Shown: piece after piece, positions 16,133 to 23,173 of the stretch
How the letters are laid out: each line of letters opens with the position of its first letter
Position numbering within the stretch: the first letter of the stretch is position 1
Source: JBMYRH01 sp049602155
GTDB lineage: Bacteria; Myxococcota_A; UBA9042; PHBI01; JBMYRH01
Length of the DNA: 64,000 nt
Direction of reading: 5' to 3'
Assembly (NCBI GenBank): GCA_049602155.1
Contig: JBMYRH010000009.1
Span: forward strand, 62,001-126,000
Notes under the pieces: model-generated
What the model was told of the DNA's origin: nothing
Database searches by the model: none
Seen by the model: only the letters and a program-made list of their open reading frames with translations
Position numbers and translations under genes: made by a program

Positions 16133-16662
16133 GAGGGGTCGCTCGTCGCTTCAGTGTCGAGTACTTCGGCGGCTTGAATCACCGCGTCGAGGATCTTCAC
16201 GTAGCCTGTGCAGCGACAGAGGTTGCCACTCAACGCGTGGGCGACGGAGTCACGGCTGACGGGTGATCCGACCTCTCGCTCAGCGAGAAAGTGCGCAGCG
16301 CTCATCAGCATACCGGGGGTGCAGAAGCCGCACTGCGCGGCGTTGAGATCGACGAAGGCTCGCTGGAGCGGGTGGAGCCCTTCTGGGCGCCTGAGCCCCT
16401 CGACGGTCTCGACGTCTTTGCCTTCGCAGCGGCTCGCGAGGGTCAAGCAAGCGAGCACCGGTTCGCCCTCGACGATCACCGTACACGCGCCGCAGTCTCC
16501 CTTGTCGCAGCCTTGTTTTGAGCCGGTGAGGCTCAGTTGGTAGCGCAGGAATTCCAGCAGTGTGGTGGACGTCGACGCTAGGGCGGCTCGCCGCTCGCCG
16601 TTGACGACGATGTGGACAGCGCGCTCTCGCTGCGTATCACGCGAATGAATCGGGCGGTTCAT
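16129..16662 (-). CDS. (2Fe-2S)-binding small subunit of molybdenum hydroxylase (HcrC-like)
   Basis: A 177-residue electron-transfer subunit with two [2Fe-2S] sites. The N-terminal plant-ferredoxin site is KQGCDKGDCGACTV plus the later ACLTL cysteine; the C-terminal site is QCGFCTPGML with LCRCTGY, which also contacts the molybdopterin. The first ~17 residues (MNRPIHSRDTQRERAVH) are not conserved in the family. GAGGAG lies about 10 bases upstream of the ATG. It is the first gene of the hydroxylase unit and is divergent from the HMGL-family gene. Confidence 0.93.
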   Translation of the reverse strand: MNRPIHSRDTQRERAVHIVVNGERRAALASTSTTLLEFLRYQLSLTGSKQGCDKGDCGACTVIVEGEPVLACLTLASRCEGKDVETVEGLRRPEGLHPLQRAFVDLNAAQCGFCTPGMLMSAAHFLAEREVGSPVSRDSVAHALSGNLCRCTGYVKILDAVIQAAEVLDTEATSDPS

Positions 16663-16796
16663 GGCCAGTGGTCTCCTCGAAAATACTTAGCACACTCGGC
16701 CTCGCTCTCCCAGTCTTGGCAGCGGTTGGGGGGGCCTGCGCGTTGACAGAGATCCTGGACGCTCGCTACGTTCATGGAGGACTAGGGGAAATTGTG
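16663..16796. promoter_or_regulatory. Divergent promoter region between hydroxylase and HMGL-family genes
   Basis: This 134-bp gap must drive both directions. For the plus direction a TTGACA at 16743-16748 followed after 18 bp by TACGTT (16767-16772) is a reasonable sigma-70 candidate, just ahead of GGAGG at 16776-16780. The minus-direction promoter is not obvious. The plus frame is open through this region from 16668, but that part looks non-coding. Confidence 0.35.
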
Positions 16797-18047
16797 ATGG
16801 GGACCGAGCGTGAGGACGAGTCGGCTGAGGCGCTGATCTATGATTGGAATGCCCGCGGCCGACCTAACCGGTTGGGTGACCGCAAGGTCATGGTGTACGA
16901 CGAGACTCTGCGCGACGGCCTACAGGGCCCGTCGGTCTACGATCCCCCGCTAGAAGCGAAGAAGAGGATCATCGAGCTGCTGGACGCGCTCGGCGTGTCC
17001 TGGGTCAATTTAGGCCTGCCTGGCGCAGGTCCGCGTGCGGTGGAGGACGTCACCGAGTTGGCCAAACACATCCGCGACAAGGGGCTCTCGATCAAGCCCA
17101 GCTGCGCCGCTCGCACCCATATCAACGACATCCGCCCGGTCGCTGAGATCATGCAGAAGGTCGGGATTGAGATCGAGGTAATGGCCTTCCTTGGGGCCAG
17201 CGCAATCCGGCAATATGTCGAGCACTGGACCATTGAGCGCCTCCTCGAATTCAGCACAACGGCGATCGACTTTGGTGTGAAAGAGGGGCTCGGAGTGACG
17301 TTTGTCACCGAGGACACGGTGCGAAGTCACCCGGAGACCTTGTCGACCCTCTTCAGGAACGCGATCGATCACGGGGTCCAGGGTCTCTGCCTGTGCGACA
17401 CCGTCGGCCACGCGACCCCGGACGGGGTGCGCTCCTTGGTAGGCTTTACCCGCGCGCTCATCGACGGCTCCGGTGCCGATGTTCGGATCGATTGGCACGG
17501 GCACAATGATCGCGGCTTGGCGCTCCCAAACACGTTGGCGGCCCTCGAGGCTGGGGTTGATCGGGCTCATGGGACCGTGCTCGGGATCGGTGAGAGGGTC
17601 GGGAACACGGCGACGGATCAGCTCCTCGTGAACCTCATCTTGCTCGGGGCGATCGAGGGGGACCTCACGAAGCTCACGGAGCTCACCGAGACGGTCGCCG
17701 AAGCGGTGCATTGGAACGTACCGAACAACTACCCAATCACTGGCTCGGATGCGTTTCGGACCGCGACAGGGGTGCACGCAGCCGCGATGGTGAAGGCCGA
17801 GCAGAGCGGTGATAAGTGGGTGTATGAGCGTGTCTACACGGGGGTGCCCGCCGAGATGATCGGACGCGAGCACTCGATTGAGATCGGGCCGATGAGTGGC
17901 GTCTCCAACGTTCGCCATTGGCTTCAATCTCACGGTTATCCGCTCGAAGATGGGACGATTGACCGCATCTTTGATGCGGCCAAGCGCTCTGATCACGTGT
18001 TCTCAGACGATGAGCTTCACGCGCTGATCGGTGCCCCGAGCGCGTGA
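16797..18047 (+). CDS. HMGL/DRE-TIM family acyltransferase (isopropylmalate/homocitrate synthase-like)
   Basis: With the start at 16797 (GGAGG 17 bases and AGGGGA 10 bases upstream) the product has 416 residues. It is a DRE-TIM enzyme: VYDETLRDGLQGPSV with Arg39-Asp40, DTVGHATPDG, the metal motif HGHND (His234, His236) and GTVLGIGERVGNTATD. It lacks the C-terminal leucine-regulatory domain of LeuA, so it is closer in layout to homocitrate synthase, re-citrate synthase-like or HMG-CoA-lyase-like members. It would join acetyl-CoA (or another acyl-CoA) to a 2-oxoacid, or cleave the reverse. It faces the molybdenum hydroxylase across a shared promoter region, so a common pathway is possible but not shown. 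Confidence 0.8.
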   Translation: MGTEREDESAEALIYDWNARGRPNRLGDRKVMVYDETLRDGLQGPSVYDPPLEAKKRIIELLDALGVSWVNLGLPGAGPRAVEDVTELAKHIRDKGLSIKPSCAARTHINDIRPVAEIMQKVGIEIEVMAFLGASAIRQYVEHWTIERLLEFSTTAIDFGVKEGLGVTFVTEDTVRSHPETLSTLFRNAIDHGVQGLCLCDTVGHATPDGVRSLVGFTRALIDGSGADVRIDWHGHNDRGLALPNTLAALEAGVDRAHGTVLGIGERVGNTATDQLLVNLILLGAIEGDLTKLTELTETVAEAVHWNVPNNYPITGSDAFRTATGVHAAAMVKAEQSGDKWVYERVYTGVPAEMIGREHSIEIGPMSGVSNVRHWLQSHGYPLEDGTIDRIFDAAKRSDHVFSDDELHALIGAPSA

Positions 18048-18078
18048 GCGTCGGGCGTTGATGCCCTGATTGAGCGGC

Positions 18079-18891
18079 TCAGTTGAGCTCGATCTTTCCA
18101 CCGTCGACGTCGACCTTGCTGTCGCCCTTGATGACGACCTCTTTGGATTTGTGGGTCATCTTGTTCTTCGTCTCATGCTCAGAGGTGTCGCTCGCCTTGG
18201 TGACGATCTTCTTCGCCTCGACGGTGAACGTGCCTTCTTTGCAGAGGATGTCGATGTCACCCTTCTTGGTCTCGATCGTGATCTTCTTGTTCTTCTCATC
18301 GAGGTGGAAGTACTCCTCCCCGGTCGAGTCGTAGAGCGCGATGGACTCTTTGCCGTCCTTGTCGTTGAGGACCAGCGTGTGGCCGCGCGCGGTCTTGAGG
18401 ACGATCTTCTCGTCCTTGTCTTTGTCCGCGTCGTCAAAGAGGAGCAGGTGGCCTGAGCGGCTGTGGAAGAAGCGCGCGCGGTTCTTCTCGTTCTTCTTCG
18501 TGTCGACGCAGGCTTTGTCGATCCCGAGATCGACGCCCATCGGGTCTTTGGACTTCTTCGGCGCCTCCTTGCCCACGGGGGGTAAGTCTTCGCCGTTCCA
18601 GAGGCCGCCGACCACGATCGGGCGGCGAATGTCTCCGTGCTCGAACATGACGAGCACCTCGTCGTCGACCTCGGGCAGCATGTACCAGCCGCGACTCGGC
18701 CCTGCGAGGAGCGAAGAGATGCGCGCCCAAGAGGATAGGAAGTCTTCTTTATCCCCGGCATCTTTGGAGCGAATCCAAGGGAATTTCACCTTGATTCGAT
18801 ACTCCCCGTCGGGGTGTTGATTGTCGGTCACGATGCCGATGACGGCTCCGTAGATGCGTCGACCCGCTCCGCCGGCCCCACCAATGTCCAT
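18079..18891 (-). CDS. Phage baseplate assembly protein V / VgrG-type spike protein, orphan
   Basis: A 270-residue protein. Residues about 12-105 are a gp5/gpV OB-fold (IYGAVIGIVTDNQHPDGEYRIKV, WARISSLLAGPSRGWYMLPEV, DDEVLVMFEHGD, PIVVGGLWNG), the spike base of contractile injection systems. From about residue 150 to the end the chain is a repetitive, Lys/Asp/Glu-rich series of short strands (HTLVLNDKDGK, YFHLDEKNKKITIETKKGDI, FTVEAKKIVTKA, KEVVIKGDSKVDVDGGKIELN) expected to form a trimeric beta-helix needle. It lacks the gp27-like hub domain of full VgrG. No sheath, tube, hub, ClpV or effector gene is nearby, so it is an orphan spike, perhaps serving an injection system encoded elsewhere. 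Confidence 0.85.
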   Translation of the reverse strand: MDIGGAGGAGRRIYGAVIGIVTDNQHPDGEYRIKVKFPWIRSKDAGDKEDFLSSWARISSLLAGPSRGWYMLPEVDDEVLVMFEHGDIRRPIVVGGLWNGEDLPPVGKEAPKKSKDPMGVDLGIDKACVDTKKNEKNRARFFHSRSGHLLLFDDADKDKDEKIVLKTARGHTLVLNDKDGKESIALYDSTGEEYFHLDEKNKKITIETKKGDIDILCKEGTFTVEAKKIVTKASDTSEHETKNKMTHKSKEVVIKGDSKVDVDGGKIELN

Positions 18892-19172
18892 TCCGACACT
18901 CCCTCATGAACGCGTCTGTCCCACTGGGACGACGCTCAGAGTATCAACGCCCTCCCCAGCAGAGCGCTGATTATCGCTGCCCCAATCACGACAAAACGCG
19001 TTGGTCGTGACGGGACACTGCTATCCAAATTCAGGGACCAGGCCGCCCACCGAGACCTCGCCACCTTACTGGATCGATCCGGGCATCGCAAACCTCATAA
19101 GCGGCTCAAGCCGACACAGAGTCAGGGTCATTTTCTTCCCGGTCGATCGCTTGTAGGTTAGGTCCAATAGTC
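18892..19172. other. 281-bp intergenic region
   Basis: The second longest gene-free stretch, between the divergent spike and SGNH hydrolase genes. It contains the inverted repeat at 18986-19010 and no convincing open frame or RNA gene. Promoters for both neighbours must lie here, but I could not single out hexamers with confidence. Confidence 0.5.
18986..19010. promoter_or_regulatory. Inverted repeat, possible operator
   Basis: TCACGAC (18986-18992) and GTCGTGA (19004-19010) are perfect 7-bp inverted arms around an 11-base centre that itself contains AACGCGTT. Dyad symmetry of this size between two divergent genes suits a dimeric repressor site, e.g. of TetR type. No T-tract follows, so it is not a terminator. 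Confidence 0.4.
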
Positions 19173-20417
19173 GTGAAGTGTCGTACGATCTGTCTCGCCC
19201 CCCTCCTCGTCGCCATCACCGCAGCCTCTGTTGCGGCTGGGCAAGCGCCGGTGTCGTCTGTCGACGGCGCCTCCGCCCCTCATGGCGAGGGAGCAGGGCA
19301 TCTCCATGCATTCTTCGAGGCGCTCGATTCCCTCCCGACCGCCGCCCCTGGGGACCACGTGCGCGTGGCCTGGTGGGGCGACAGCGCCATCGTCAGTGAC
19401 GGTTATACGGGGGCCCTGCGGCGCACCCTTCAAGAGCGCTTCGGCGATGGGGGCCCCGGGTTCACCTTGGTCGCGCCTGACTTCGGCGGCTACCTTCGCA
19501 AAGGTGTGCGGCTGAAGCGTCACCATTGGGACGTGATGAGTGTCCTCAAGGGCGGACGTAAGGATGGTCGCTACGGCTACGGTGGCGTTGTCGCGACAAG
19601 CTACGGCGGCGCAGGCAGCACGTTCACGACCCCGGAGCCGCGTATTGAGCGCGTGCTTGTTTACCATCGACAGACCTCACGCGCCGGCGGGCTTCAGCTC
19701 TTCGTCGACGGAGCGCCAACCCCTACCTTCAGCCTCCCGAAGTCACGGGCAGGCGGCGGGGACACCGTGTGGCGTGTGCCTCTGAGCGAGGCGGCGAGCT
19801 CGGTCCGCCTGCGAGCCGCTGGTGGGGGGCTCTCGATGCTCTATGGGGTGTCTTTAGAGCGAGAGAAGCCAGGGGTGACGCTAGACGCTCTGGGGCTGGT
19901 CGGCTTACGCGCGCGGCGATGGCGTAAGGCCGATGAGGCGCACCTTAGGGACCAGATCGCAGCGCGTGGTTTAGACCTCGTCGTCGTCGCCTTCGGCGGC
20001 AATGAGCGCGTAGACGCCAACCTGACTGTCGAGCGGCACGCGGCCGTCATCGGTGAGACGGTGCGCCGCTTTCGGGCCGGTGCACCCTCTGCATCGTGCC
20101 TCATCGTAGGCCCGATCGCCCACGCCAAGCGCGGGTCGACGCGGCTTGATCCACGCTTGGCGCCGATCTATGCCGCTCAACGACAGGCCGCTCGATCCGA
20201 GGGCTGCGCGTTCTTCGACACCATCGCGGCGATGGGCGGAGATGAGTCCGTCGCGCACTTTAAGTCGAAGCGATTGCTTGGGCGTGACATGGCGCACCTG
20301 ACACCAGCGGGTCACGTGGTCGTCGGTGGCCTGATAAGCGATTGGCTCCTGGCAGCGTATGAGGCGCGCACCCCGGGGCTCTCGAGTGCGCCGACGCCAT
20401 CGCTGTCACGCAGATGA
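19173..20417 (+). CDS. Secreted SGNH/GDSL-type hydrolase
   Basis: A 414-residue protein with GTG start and a signal peptide (CLAPLLVAITAASVAAGQA). The catalytic core is VAWWGDSAIVSDG (block I Ser in GDS), VVVAFGGNERVDAN (block III GxN) and DMAHLTPAGH near the C-terminus (block V DxxH). Between blocks I and III lies a large beta-rich insertion of about 140 residues (GYLRKGVRLKRHHWDV... LFVDGAPTPTF), the arrangement of bacterial acetyl-peptidoglycan or polysaccharide esterases with a jelly-roll insert. A cell-wall or exopolysaccharide O-deacetylase in the periplasm is the likeliest role; substrate is not determinable. Confidence 0.8.
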   Translation: MKCRTICLAPLLVAITAASVAAGQAPVSSVDGASAPHGEGAGHLHAFFEALDSLPTAAPGDHVRVAWWGDSAIVSDGYTGALRRTLQERFGDGGPGFTLVAPDFGGYLRKGVRLKRHHWDVMSVLKGGRKDGRYGYGGVVATSYGGAGSTFTTPEPRIERVLVYHRQTSRAGGLQLFVDGAPTPTFSLPKSRAGGGDTVWRVPLSEAASSVRLRAAGGGLSMLYGVSLEREKPGVTLDALGLVGLRARRWRKADEAHLRDQIAARGLDLVVVAFGGNERVDANLTVERHAAVIGETVRRFRAGAPSASCLIVGPIAHAKRGSTRLDPRLAPIYAAQRQAARSEGCAFFDTIAAMGGDESVAHFKSKRLLGRDMAHLTPAGHVVVGGLISDWLLAAYEARTPGLSSAPTPSLSRR

Positions 20418-20426
20418 GAGGCGACG

Positions 20427-20478
20427 TCATCGTCGCTCGTGGATGGTCAGCCCGTGGGGTGGGCCGCCGCGACGATGA
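20427..20478. repeat. Stable hairpin downstream of the SGNH gene
   Basis: TCATCGTCGC (20427-20436) pairs with GCGACGATGA (20469-20478) over 10 bp, and GCCC (20450-20453) with GGGC (20461-20464) inside the loop. It starts 10 bases after the SGNH stop codon. A short CCTTTT follows about 10 bases later, so a weak terminator or processing structure is possible. Confidence 0.45.
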
Positions 20479-20578
20479 TGACTCGCACCTTTTGGCGCGA
20501 GGACGCTCCTTCAATGAGGGTGCATGTGCTGCGACCGTTGGCTTGACGCTTGCCAATTCGCAGCCCTAACGTCGACGC

Positions 20579-21097
20579 ATGAACGGTAGGAGCCAGGACG
20601 CAGCTGAGGCGGACCTCGAAGGCGTCGTCGATCCCGCCCACAGTGGGGGGGTGATTCGATACCGTGTGTGGCCGGTCCGTCGTCATCCGTGGCGCGCTGT
20701 AGGGGTCGCCCTTGTGTGCGCTGGCGTGACGGTCGGGGCGGCCTGGATCTCGGGGCTCTTTTGGGCGGTCTTCGTGCTCATCGGGACCGTCCTCGGAGCG
20801 GGGGTGTTCTTCTTCCCGACCGAGGTCTCTTTGGACAGTTATACGCTGCATGTGAGGGCGTTTGGGACGCCTCGTACGTGGGATCTACGTGACTTCCGTC
20901 GTTTCCAGGTCTCAGGGTCTCCGATGTGGCGTGTAGAGCTGATTAAGCGGAACGGGTTCGATCTGCTGGAGAACATGAGCTTCCCCGTCCCGCACATGCA
21001 CGAGTCTATCCTCGATCACCTCAGGGTCTGGGTGGGGCGCACCCCGACGGGCACCTTTGAGGTAGACGATGACCTCGTCCCGGAAGACAGCCGCTAA
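20579..21097 (+). CDS. Small integral membrane protein of unknown function
   Basis: A 172-residue protein. A 35-residue polar N-terminus is followed by two adjacent membrane helices at about residues 39-58 and 61-82 (VGVALVCAGVTVGAAWISGL, FWAVFVLIGTVLGAGVFFF) and a soluble C-terminal domain (VSLDSYTLHVRAFGTPRTWDL, FRRFQVS, WRVELIKRNGFDLLENM). The domain has the alternating-strand look of membrane-proximal PH-like domains found in small bacterial membrane proteins, but I cannot assign a family. It lies 74 bp upstream of nadE. An opposite-strand frame over the same stretch looks non-coding. Confidence 0.62.
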   Translation: MNGRSQDAAEADLEGVVDPAHSGGVIRYRVWPVRRHPWRAVGVALVCAGVTVGAAWISGLFWAVFVLIGTVLGAGVFFFPTEVSLDSYTLHVRAFGTPRTWDLRDFRRFQVSGSPMWRVELIKRNGFDLLENMSFPVPHMHESILDHLRVWVGRTPTGTFEVDDDLVPEDSR

Positions 21098-21171
21098 GGT
21101 GAGGATCGTGTGGTGTCGCGCGCGGCGCGGAATGGGGCTACGGTGGCGATGCCCACATGCAGGAGGCAGCG

Positions 21172-23163
21172 GTGAAGCGGATCAAGGTGGCGGCAGCGGC
21201 GCTCAATCAGACGCCGCTCGATTGGGATCGGAACGCAGATCACATTCGCGGTGCCCTCTCACACGCCAGAGACGCAGGCGTCGACGCGATCTGCCTACCC
21301 GAAGCCTGCATCACCGGCTACGGCGTCGAGGACTTTTTCCTCTCCCCCGGGGTGCTTGAGACCGCGTGGTCTCAGCTGATGGACCTGCTGGAAGAGACGC
21401 GAGGTTTGATCGTCTGTTTGGGCCTCCCATTGGCCCATGAGGGCGCGATCTACAACGCCGCAGCCGTCGCCTGTGATGGTGCGCTCGTCGCCCTGATCCC
21501 GAAGCGTCACTTGGCGGGCGATGGTCTGCACTACGAGCCACGTTGGTTCACGCCTTGGCCCGTCGGGGCCGTGGGCCGCCACGTCGTCGGTGATGAGGCG
21601 TACCCGATCGGCGATCTTTATGTGGACTGCGGCGGGGTGCGAGTGGGGGTCGAGGTGTGCCGAGACGCTTGGGTAGAGGACCGCCCGGCGGCTGAGCTTG
21701 CGCGCCACGGTGTCGACCTGATCATGAACCCCAGCGCGACGCACTTTGCCTTCGACAAGCTCGTGACGCGAAGGGAGCTCTGCCTTCAGGCCTCCCGTGA
21801 TTACGGCGTCACCTATCTTCACAGCAACCTCTTGGGCAATGAAGCCGGTCGGGTCGTCTACGACGGTGGGTCACTCATCGCCTCAGGTGGGGCGATCATC
21901 GCCTCAGGTAAGCGCTTTGGGTACCTCGATGGCGAGGTCACGATGGCGACCGTCGACCTCGACGATGCGCGCCACGCTGCGGTGTCTCCAGAGGGGACGC
22001 CTGACGCACTGCGGGTCACTGCCCCGTTCACGTGGAGAGAGAGCGACCCCATCGATCCCCCGGCCCTCTCGGCTGAGACCTGGGAGACCTCGGTGCACCT
22101 GAAAGAGGAGGCCTTCACACGGGCGATCGCGCTCGCGCTCTTCGATTACCTCCGCAAGAGCTGGTCTAAGGGCTTCGTCGTCTCTCTTTCCGGGGGGGCG
22201 GACTCCGCGGCCTGTGCCTGCCTCGTGAGTGTGATGGTCGACCTCGCGGTCGCTGACTTGGGACTCGACGGCTTCAAGGCGCGCCTCGGGCATATCGACG
22301 CCCTGCGAGACGCCGAGGACGAACGTGACGCTGTCCAGCGCCTGTTGGTGACTGCATACCAGTCCACCCGCAACAGCGGGGACGTGACGCGAGAGGCCGC
22401 CCGGGATGTTGCTGAGGCGATCGGCGCGCACCACCTCGAGCTGGATGTCGACGGGATGGTTCAGGGCTATGTCGGGCTCATTGAGGGCGCGATTGGGAGA
22501 GAGCTGGCCTGGGAGCGCGACGATCTCGCCCTGCAGAACATCCAAGCCCGCAGTCGAGGCCCAAGCGTGTGGATGCTTGCCAACCTCACAGGGTCACTCT
22601 TGCTGGCTACCAGCAACCGCTCGGAGGCGGCCGTCGGGTACGCCACCATGGACGGTGATACGTGTGGTGGGGTGTCGCCGATCGCGGGGATCGACAAGGC
22701 CTTCTTGAGGCAGTGGTTGCGTTGGATGGAGACCACGGGTCCGCAGGGACTGGAGCCTATCGAGGCCCTCAGCGCGGTGAATGCGCAGCAGCCGACAGCG
22801 GAGCTCCGGCCGGCAGCGATGGGGCAGACCGATGAGGCTGACTTGATGCCTTATCCGCTCTTGGACGCGATCGAGAAGGAGGCCATTCGAGACCGTCGTC
22901 TGCCTGTCGACGTCTTTGAGCGTCTCGCTGTACGCTTTGACACGCTCTCAGCGTCGGAGCTCGGCGGCTATATTGAGCGGTTCTTTACGTTGTGGTGTCG
23001 GAATCAGTGGAAACGCGAGCGTTACGCACCCTCGTTCCATGTCGATGACGAGAACTTGGACCCCAAGACGTGGTGCCGCTTCCCGATATTGAGCGGAGGT
23101 TTTAGGCGCGAGCTCGCCGCGTTACGCCGCCGTGTCGCCGACGCTGAGGGCGCCAAAGGCTGA
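21172..23163 (+). CDS. nadE: Glutamine-dependent NAD+ synthetase
   Basis: The GTG at 21172 is chosen over the ATG at 21157 because AGGAGG (21161-21166) sits 5 bases ahead of it and would be inside the longer version. The 663-residue product has an N-terminal nitrilase-type glutaminase (Glu44 in LPEACITGY, Lys111 in IPKRHLAGDG, Cys163 in VEVCRDAW) that supplies ammonia to the C-terminal synthetase, whose PP-loop SGGADS is at residues 340-345. LTGSLLLATSNRSEAAVGY and the GDTCGGVSPIAGIDK loop bind deamido-NAD and ATP. Full length for the two-domain form. Convergent with arginine deiminase, 5 bp between stops. Confidence 0.96.
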   Translation: MKRIKVAAAALNQTPLDWDRNADHIRGALSHARDAGVDAICLPEACITGYGVEDFFLSPGVLETAWSQLMDLLEETRGLIVCLGLPLAHEGAIYNAAAVACDGALVALIPKRHLAGDGLHYEPRWFTPWPVGAVGRHVVGDEAYPIGDLYVDCGGVRVGVEVCRDAWVEDRPAAELARHGVDLIMNPSATHFAFDKLVTRRELCLQASRDYGVTYLHSNLLGNEAGRVVYDGGSLIASGGAIIASGKRFGYLDGEVTMATVDLDDARHAAVSPEGTPDALRVTAPFTWRESDPIDPPALSAETWETSVHLKEEAFTRAIALALFDYLRKSWSKGFVVSLSGGADSAACACLVSVMVDLAVADLGLDGFKARLGHIDALRDAEDERDAVQRLLVTAYQSTRNSGDVTREAARDVAEAIGAHHLELDVDGMVQGYVGLIEGAIGRELAWERDDLALQNIQARSRGPSVWMLANLTGSLLLATSNRSEAAVGYATMDGDTCGGVSPIAGIDKAFLRQWLRWMETTGPQGLEPIEALSAVNAQQPTAELRPAAMGQTDEADLMPYPLLDAIEKEAIRDRRLPVDVFERLAVRFDTLSASELGGYIERFFTLWCRNQWKRERYAPSFHVDDENLDPKTWCRFPILSGGFRRELAALRRRVADAEGAKG

Positions 23164-23173
23164 GCTGCTCAGC
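23159..23173. repeat. Palindromic hairpin spanning two convergent stop codons
   Basis: GCTGAG (23159-23164), loop CTG, CTCAGC (23168-23173). The nadE stop TGA (23161-23163) and the arginine deiminase stop (TCA at 23169-23171) lie in opposite arms. There is no T-tract, so it would be a weak terminator at best. Confidence 0.4.

Noticed and set aside
16668..16796. N-terminal extension of the DRE-TIM enzyme including a hydrophobic stretch
   Set aside because: The extension would start 6 bp from the divergent gene, includes the promoter-like TTGACA and ribosome site, and is not part of the family fold; the start at 16797 fits better.
17010..17996. 328-residue minus-strand open frame
   Set aside because: Opposite the DRE-TIM enzyme with clear HGHND and GERVGN motifs on the plus strand.
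20447..20851. 134-residue minus-strand open frame overlapping the small membrane protein
   Set aside because: It is extremely charged and shadow-like, whereas the plus strand encodes two clear membrane helices and a folded-looking domain.
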